Source of the DNA: Parasponia andersonii
Lineage: Eukaryota; Streptophyta; Magnoliopsida; Rosales; Cannabaceae
Length of the DNA stretch: 64,000 nt
Assembly (NCBI GenBank): GCA_002914805.1
Contig: JXTB01000035.1
Span: 1,476,866-1,540,865 of the forward strand
Reading direction: 5' to 3'
A program made the position numbers and the translations under genes. How positions within the stretch are numbered: position 1 is the first letter of the stretch; each line of letters starts with the position of its first letter. The notes under the pieces were generated by a model that saw only the letters and a list, made by a program, of their open reading frames with translations, made no database searches and was not told the origin of the DNA. Shown piece by piece: positions 56,697 through 64,000 of the stretch.

Positions 56697-56974
56697 AATA
56701 TGATCTGTCAACATGACTCGTAACTCGCACATTAAGTTGGCAAGCTTAACATGAAATTGACTTGAATTAATATGATTAATTAACTTTTTAACAAAATATA
56801 ATATAAAATATTAAGTAACGACTCCATAGAAAATATTTTTTAACAAATAATAAAATAATGAGATAATTTACCTTAATAACGTAAAACTGGAATTAAAAAT
56901 CAAGTAAATGAATAACTGTAATGCTTAGAAGTATTGTGACACATCAGTTTGACTAAAATTTTTATTAAACAAGT
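56697..56974. repeat. Left half of a dispersed repeat split by an LTR element
   Basis: Shares landmarks in order with 41086-41890. The right half continues at 62449 (AGGTAACCTGCGAGTAAC, matching AAGTAATTCATAAGTAAC at 41819). The LTR element at 56975-62448 therefore interrupts it. Confidence 0.6.
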
Positions 56975-58404
56975 TGATGAGTGATTAATTTACTCGCAAA
57001 TCAAGTATCATTCAGCTCAAATAATTGTAAGTTCTCAAACTTTTATGTTGGTTTGATACGCTTTTGCTTAGATTTTTTAGTTCTTATGAGTAAATGAGAA
57101 TCAAGAAATATTTGTGACAAATATGAATATTTCAAACATTTAGAATGCAATTTGAGTCTGATACGAATATAATATAATGAAAATAAAGCAAAACGGAGCT
57201 AAAACGAATAAATGGAGCCCCCGGGAAGAAAAGATGTCGTTCTAAATTCCAGAGCCGAGAGCACTGTGGCACTTTCTAAGTAGCACTCTAGAGCATCGCG
57301 GCGCTGGCCAAAGAGTGCCGCAGCGTTACACAACATCTAGAAGCGTATTTTTAGTGAGTTTTTTGATCCAATATGGACTATTGATGTCATTTGATCGAAT
57401 AGTTAATATTCCACTCAGCCAAGGTCAACTTAGAGCCTCTTAAATACATCCTTAAGCCTCTATTTCATATGTGGAGAGTTAAGAGAGAAAATACAAAATT
57501 GAGAGCTCAAAATTCTTGAAGAGAAGAGTGCATTGGAGCAAAAATCTTGGAGAATATGGCTTGAAGAGATTGAAGCTTGGAATTTTTCCTCCACAAAAGA
57601 GTTTTCTCATCCTCTTTCTCACCCTAATTTCATTTAAATTTTGTATTATTCTTGATTATTGAATATATTTGAATATATGAAATTCTTGTTGAAATTAGTA
57701 TTGGATTCTCCTATGTTGAACTAATTGTTATGTGCTTGGGGAATGATGTAGCTTAAACTTTGATTCTATGTCTTAATTTTCAATATGTTCTTTAATGTTA
57801 TTCTTAAATTTGTTTATGCTATTTCATGCTTAATACTTCTCAACTAATTAGCTACTAGTTAGATGATTTAGTTTCTAGAATTTGACACTGGAGAAAGAAA
57901 ATTTTAGAAATAACCATAGGATAATATAACTTAGGATTTTATAGAGTTTGAGAGAATTTATAATTTCTTTGAAGCTATGATCAAAGAACCATTAAATATA
58001 ATGAGTTCTTAATTTCTAGGTTTGAAATAGAGATATTGAACCAGGTACTTGAGAGAGTGAGTAGAAATATCTTTACGTTATTGGCTTATAAACTAGGAAT
58101 AATTTATTAGAATGTAATTAGTAATCAAAAGACATAGTTGATGGTTAGGTGAATTCAATCCCCTAGTACATTTGTACATAGAGTTTCCATATTTCATTTT
58201 TATATTTATCTTTGTATTTATTTAAATTATAAATTCATTTAGTTTGGCTACCTAGATAAAGTAAAGTCACGATAATTCTAGTATTTGGCGATAATTTAAT
58301 ACTCAATATCTCGTGGGATCGACAACTCTATACTTATCACTTTATTACTTATTTATGATTCGTACACTTACGGTTATTTTACGTATATTCATTATAGCGT
58401 AACA
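56975..58404 (+). repeat. 5' LTR of the Athila/Tat-like element
   Basis: About 1430 bp, aligned along its whole length with the 3' LTR. Contains a GC-richer block (57215-57345) and ends TTATAGCGTAACA. Confidence 0.85.
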
Positions 58405-58589
58405 AATTTTTGGCTCAATTGCCGAGGAATTGGTATTTTAGATTGTTGTTGATATCAGGAGTAAGTAACTTGATTTTAATTTAGGTGTTTATTTTCATTC
58501 TTTTAATTTTTATTTTTAAATATTTATTTTGCAAAGTACTTGGAGATATTAGATCAACAAGTCCTCTTGCGGTTTGCTCAACGAGATTT

Positions 58590-58810
58590 GGAGCCATTTT
58601 ATTATATATGGTAGAAATATAAAGAATTGCTCACGACATACCCGAATCATGATTTCTCCTGAATGTATCAAATACAAAACTTCCTCAATAATCTTTAGCT
58701 CGAAATAAGAATATGGGTGAAAAGAGGTAATGGTACCATCTCTATTTATCAATTATCTATTGATGAAGCCTATTGTATGTTGGAAGACATAACTGACTTC
58801 GACTATTAGA
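58590..58810 (+). pseudogene. gag relic of the Athila/Tat-like element
   Basis: The plus strand reads YKELLTTYPNHDFS after a W-R-N-like lead. A stop follows, then YQIQNFLNNL, SLEIRIWV-like text and IDEAYCMLEDI. This resembles the gag segment of Athila-type elements ending in the EEAYELIEE helix. Several stops interrupt it. Confidence 0.5.
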
Positions 58811-58819
58811 ACTAGAATT

Positions 58820-60958
58820 ATCTATAAAGCTACCTCGATTTTGGAGATAATTCTATCATTCTGGTACCATGGTGTGATACTCTACACCATCAAGCATAGC
58901 AGAGCTTTTTCCCAATCTTGAATACCTTTTTGCATAATTTTCGGAGGAGACAAGACTTCGCCATGAAAAATGGGAAAGAACGAAGAAAATTCATAATTCA
59001 CAATTTGAATCTCTTCATGACTCCCTTGAGGCATGACAAGGGCGGTGGCTATAATTGATCCACATGTCACAAATAATTATGAAAGCCACCATAAGGAGCC
59101 AAGCACAAGTGGGAGGACCTTAAGTTTATTTGATGATGAGGACTCAAGTGAGGAGAAGAACCAAAGTGGACCAAGGAGGAAGAATCATAAGACAACACTT
59201 ATGAATCTTCACCATTTGAGATCCAAATCATCATGTCACCACCATTCATCAAAGATCACATTTATGGCGATCCTATGTGGCCAAAACTTCATCTACCATC
59301 ACTAGCACCATTCATTTGAGCTCACCAATTACATGTGTCGACGCTGAGTCAAGTTAAGCATATGTGCCAATTATCACCATATATCGCCAAGCTTAAGGGT
59401 GTTCAAAAGCAAGACACATTTGTTGTGTTGTATGACACATACTATGAGCAAAAATTACTATTTGATGAGCTTCACCAATGTGTGCATAAATAAGCCTAAG
59501 GAAGCAATTTATAGAGAGAAGTCCTACACTACCCAAGTTAGAGTCGTCTTGCTTGGAGCACCACATTGACCAACCTTAATAGGAGGCGAGAATGTCTCGC
59601 CTCTCTAGTATGTGTTCTTCTTCCCTTGTTCTTATATTGAACATTTAAATTTTGAGAACATTGCCAATGTTGAGTTTGGGGGTGAGAGCGCTTATTGATC
59701 AATTATTTGTTAAGTATGACTTTGCTTGTGCATTGGTTATTTTGACTTTTCTTCCTATGAGTTGGTTTCTTTTGGCAAATCTTTTATTCACTTTTGTTTT
59801 CTTTTGCTTGTTTGAATAAGTTGTGAGTTTTGTTGAGATGAGATAACTTGTTATTAATGATGAGTTTAGTCACTAAATGTCCTTTAGGTCTTTTGAAATG
59901 CAAGTTATTGAAATTATTTGTATGCTTGACTCACATTAATTGAACCTCACTCTTGATTCTACACATTTGAGCATGATGATCATAATCACTTGACTATGAG
60001 CTTTTGGAGAATACTTGTGTGTATTAGATTAGCATTGATATCTCATGAATTCTAGAACCTATTTGAGTGAAGCTTGAGGTGAAATTCTATGTTAGGTATC
60101 ATTAGAGAAATGAATTAGGCCATTTTTTGACCTTTTGAATCTTTCAAGCTAACCTTGAGATATTGTCATCCTTGTATACCCACTTTGAGCCTATTTGTAC
60201 CTTTCTTTTTCTACCATATTTTTTGTCAAACCAAAATAATGACTACAAACCTTATCCTTAAGTATATTGATTGTTTTAAAGAGCTATTTTGTGTTATGTT
60301 TATGTTGGGAGGAAGAATGATGTTATAAAGCAAAAAAAAAAGAATAATTTGGTGAAAATTTTGTGTCCTTACCCTCTATTTTATTTTTCAATATTAAGGA
60401 CAATGTTGATCTTGATAAGTGTTTGGTAGAGTGTTGATAGAAGAGAAATTTAGTTGAAAAAAATTGTGGGAGTACTATTTGGTATACAAAGGAATAATTC
60501 TACAAAGGTCCTGGATTAATATGCTTAAGGATGATTTGAACCTCAATTCTTCTTTTTCCAAAATTACCTTACCTTTGCCTAAGCCAATATTACAACTTAA
60601 TGAAAGACCTCTTGACCTTTGATGACATACTAACATATATTAGTAGAGAGCAACATGAAAAATGAACATATGGTAGTTCTGCATTGCATCATGTAGAGAT
60701 CTTTCAATGTCTTTCAAAATATACAAGTCTATCTGAAGTTCATTTTCTTAAATGATATTTATTTTGCACACACTTACACATTGAGAGATTTGAGTTGAAA
60801 TGTTTGCATTTCCTTTGAGCTTGGATCATTTTGTAGCTTCAGAGATACTTACACCATTTTTAATTCAATATAAAACTCACATTTTGTGTTTTGCTTTTTT
60901 TTTTTTTTCTTGTTTTGTTTTTCTTGAGGACAAGAAAATATTCAAGTTTGAGGGTATT
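58820..60958. other. Interior of the Athila/Tat-like element without coding capacity
   Basis: No pol domain was recognised in any frame. An 8-bp-stem hairpin (GAGGCGAG / CTCGCCTC) lies at 59583-59603. Purine-rich AAGTTTGAGGG-type motifs occur at about 59672-59690 and 60941-60955. Confidence 0.55.
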
Positions 60959-62448
60959 TGATGAGTGATTAATTTACTCACAAATTAAGTATCATTCAGT
61001 TCAAATAATTATAAGTTCTCAAGCTTTTATGTTGGTTTGATATGCTTTTACTTTATTTTTGTAGTTCTTATAAATAAATGAGAATCAAGGAATATTGATG
61101 ATAAATATGGATATTTCAACATTTATTATGAAAATTGAATCTGATACAAATGCAATACAACAAAAATCAGGCAAAATAGAGCTAAAATGAAGAAATGGCG
61201 CTCCCAGGAAGAAAAGTTATCGTGTTGAGTTCCAGAGCCAAGAGCGCCACCGCACTATCCATGATGCATCACAGCACTACCTGGACATCAGGCTTCCAGA
61301 GGCTAGAGTGTTGTGGTACTACACAGTATCTGAAAATGCATTTTTAGCAAGTTTTTAGAGCCAATTTGGATCATTGATATCATCTTATCGAATGGTTGAT
61401 ATTCCACACGGCCTAGGTCACTTTGGAGCCCTTTAAATACATCCTTAGGCCTCCATTTTATGTGTAGAAAGGTGGCAGAGAAAACACAACTTGAGAGCTC
61501 AAAATCCCTGGAAAGAAGAGTGTTTTGAAGCAAAATCTTAGAGAGAATGCTTGAGAAAATGGCTTGAAGAGATTGAAGCTTGAAATTTTTCCTCCACAAA
61601 AGATTTTTCTCTTCCTCTTTCTCACCCTAATTTTATTTGAATTTTATATTATACTTTATTATTGAATATTTTTAGATACATGAAATTCTTGTTGAAATTA
61701 GTATCGGATTCTCCTATGTTTAACTAATTATTATATACTTGGGGAATGATGTAACTTAAACTTTGATTCTATGTCTTGATTTTTAATATGTTCTTTGATG
61801 TTGTTCTTGACTTTATTTATGTTGTTCTATACTTAATGCTTTTTAACTAATTATCTACTAGTTAGATGATTTGCTTTCTAGAATTTGGCACTTAAGAGAA
61901 GAAATTTTAAAATAACTATAGGATAATATAACCTAGGATATTATAAGGTTTGAGAGAAGCTACAATTCCTTTAAAGCTATGATCAAAGAACCATTAAATA
62001 TAATGAGTTTTTAATTTCTAGATTTGGAATAGAGATATTGAAACCGAGATTCAAGAATAATTTCACTCAGTACTCGAGAGAGAGAGAGAGAGAGAGAGTA
62101 GAAATATACTTACATTCTTGGCTTATAAACTATGAACAATTGATTAGAATGTAATTGGTGATCAAAAGATATAGTTGATAGTTAGGTGAATTCAATCCCC
62201 TAATACATTTGTGCATAGAGTTTCCATATTTTATTTTTGTATTTATATCTATCTTTGTATTTATTTAAATTATAAATTCATTTAGTTTGGTTACCTAGTT
62301 AAAATTAGGTCACGATAATTTCAGTACTTGGCGATAATTTAACATCCAATTCCTCGTGAAATCGATAACTCTATACTTTTCACTTTATTACTTGTTTACG
62401 ACCCATGCACTTGCGGTTATTTTACATATATGTATTATAGCATAATAT
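60959..62448 (+). repeat. 3' LTR of the Athila/Tat-like element
   Basis: About 1490 bp, ends TTATAGCATAATA. A GA microsatellite at 62073-62098 is expanded compared with the GAGAGAGTGAG of the 5' LTR. Confidence 0.85.
62073..62098. repeat. GA microsatellite in the 3' LTR
   Basis: About twelve GA units, absent as such from the 5' LTR. Confidence 0.85.
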
Positions 62449-62453
62449 AGGTA

Positions 62454-64000
62454 ACCTGCGAGTAACACAAAATCTGCATGATATTAAATAAATCAACACA
62501 AAATGATACGAATTATCAACCCTATCATATACTTGCAAAGTTATGCTTTAGTGATGACATTTTCTCATTTTTATCAGACGTAATTCTTAGTTATATTGCC
62601 CATGTAATGAAGGATGATTTGAATTAAAAAAGTTAATCTTTACTTAAAAATATAAAAAAAAATGAATTTCTATAATGGAGTTTTCATAATAGCTGTAATT
62701 GACTTGTGGTAATTTTAAATTGAAAAAAAACTAAAATTAAGTATTTATAAAGTAGAAGTTTATAAAATGATGGCTTTGGAACTTCCACTTATATATCTTA
62801 TCTAAATAAGTTCAAAATCTATATTGGTTGGGGCTACAAAACTAAAATTGTCATCTCTTAAATTAAATTGGGTTAATTAGGACTTAGAGGTTATCACTTT
62901 CTAAGGAGGGTTACTAAATATAACAATGAACTTTTATACTCTTTATGCATATAAAATTAGATAAATAACTTTACGAATAATTTTAGAAGCTTATAAGGTC
63001 CAAAGTGAGCATTAAACTTTTATCCTCAAAATTTGATACATTTATGGTATATTTACTAAAGTGGGATGAGAATTATAACATTCAATTGTTACTAAAATAT
63101 TGAAACGGGAGAACTATGGGATCTACACAAATTTGATAAAAAGAAAAGAATTAAAATATTTTTTTGCTTTTCTCATCAATATTGTGAAGAATGCGATTAC
63201 TCTTAAACACTCCATTCTTTTTTAATTATTACACTTCAAAAATATAATTTTACTTCTAAAATTTTATCTACTATGGAATGTGCATAAATTTAAAAGGCAG
63301 TTCAGTACATATAAAACATTCAAATTATGTTTCGCGATTTAAACATAAATAATGTTTTAATAGTTTTGATTCCATTTTCTTTCAATTTTAAATAGAGAAT
63401 ACAATATGAATAAGATTCATATTCTCTTCTATTTTATTTTCATTCATTTTCCCTCTCATATTTTCCAAATACGAGTACAATGTAAGTAAACATGCCATAG
63501 AGTTAGAAAAGAAAAAATGAATATAATTACTAAAAACAGTTGAATTCCCGACAAAGATGGTGTTGCAAGTTTCGACATTGTGTATGCTATTTTTCTTCCC
63601 CTCCCCCCCTTCTCCTAAAATTATTTGGGACAAATTGTCCATTCTACCCTTGATTTTTATTAGAGATAACACTTTACCCCCATATATAATTGACTTTGAT
63701 ACACTATGTCCTAAATTTAACTTAAATTATGTCATTTTACCTTAAAACACAAAATGGCATTAAAAGGGTTGGCTCACTCTATATAATATTATTTTACATT
63801 TTTTTAAAGATAAATTACCGAAAACCCACTTTGTGTAGTGCTCTCTTCTCCATATTCATTTCATTCATTCTAGAAAATCTCTTGAACCTCAAATTACAAC
63901 CCATAACTAGTATACAATTTGCCAACCTATACTATTTATGTATTAAACAATGCCCCTACTCCCACTGTACCACACGCCTAAGCCCAATAATTTGGCCATA
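62454..64000. other. AT-rich intergenic stretch, no gene seen
   Basis: 62454-62530 is the right half of the dispersed repeat. The rest shows no recognised gene. 63570-63770 has the wording TGTCCATTCTACCCTTGATT and CACTATGTCCTAAATTTAAC, similar in style to the fold-back in beta-galactosidase intron 1, and may be a related decayed repeat. Confidence 0.5.

Larger units (their letters stand above)
56975..62448 (+). mobile_element. Large non-autonomous Athila/Tat-like LTR element
   Basis: Two direct repeats of about 1.43 and 1.49 kb (56975-58404 and 60959-62448) start TGATGAGTGATTAATTTACT. After the first comes TTTTTGGCTCAATTGCCGAG, a decayed form of the primer-site phrase common in Athila/Tat elements. 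The second is preceded by AAGTTTGAGGGTATT, a purine tract. The 2554-bp interior has only a gag relic and no protease, RT or integrase. Flanks CAAGT (56970-56974) and TAGGT (62449-62453) are a decayed 5-bp duplication, supported by the unoccupied copy at 41.8 kb. Confidence 0.85.

Noticed and set aside
58549-58752. 67-codon minus-strand ORF
   Set aside because: It is the antisense shadow of the gag relic of the Athila/Tat-like element.
63388-63745. Overlapping ORFs on both strands near the right edge
   Set aside because: Located in a repeat-like stretch, no domain, mutual shadows.
1-64000. CRISPR array, bacterial-type operon, phage or plasmid origin
   Set aside because: No regularly spaced repeats with unique spacers, no operon-like gene packing; introns and plant retrotransposons show nuclear plant DNA.

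Overview
This window is nuclear DNA from a core eudicot plant. It has long AT-rich intergenic stretches, intron-rich genes with GT-AG splice sites, and many decayed LTR retrotransposons. The sequence alone does not identify the species. I could rebuild five protein-coding genes, four of them strongly: an ATAF1-type NAC transcription factor (7502-8962, minus, 3 exons, 289 aa), a BIG BROTHER-like RING-H2 E3 ligase (19957-20712, minus, no intron, 251 aa), a secreted GH35 beta-galactosidase with a C-terminal SUEL lectin domain (28520-35447, plus, 19 exons, 823 aa), the 8-oxoguanine DNA glycosylase OGG1 (35850-40837, minus, 3 exons, 380 aa) and a leucine-rich-repeat protein of the outer-arm-dynein-light-chain-1-like plant family (42764-45087, minus, 4 coding exons, 681 aa). 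All reading frames close exactly across the proposed introns. Two further ORFs (22066-22485 and 24522-24968) are unrecognised and doubtful.

Layout. 1-5231 is the gag-pol part and one LTR of a decayed Ty3/gypsy element with two RNase H domains (Tat lineage); it runs off the left edge. 5232-7500 is AT-rich with an LTR-derived fold-back. 7500-9500 is the NAC gene and its G-box-containing promoter, with a second G-box-rich island at 10.7-11.3 kb. 11.3-19.9 kb is a gene desert with a Mutator-like MITE (15940-16318) and an AT-rich repeat array. 20-25 kb has the RING gene and three copies of a MITE family sitting in TA microsatellites. 28.4-45.1 kb is the gene-dense part: beta-galactosidase and OGG1 are tail-to-tail, and OGG1 and the LRR gene lie in the same orientation. 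46-64 kb is mostly transposon: a probable solo LTR (47375-49563), a dead chromodomain gypsy element (50364-56046), an RNase-H-like pseudogene (about 56300-56696), and a pol-less Athila/Tat-like element with 1.4-1.5 kb LTRs (56975-62448) nested inside another dispersed repeat.

The genes do not form a pathway; they are neighbours by position only. The most informative oddities are a short-LTR, gag-only Copia derivative (TR-GAG type) antisense in OGG1 intron 2; a GC-AG intron in the beta-galactosidase; a 237-bp two-hairpin insertion with an exact 8-bp duplication (41539-41791), whose empty site is visible in a second repeat copy at 56.9 kb; and the MITE family tied to TA repeats. I found no evidence for an undescribed multi-gene system.
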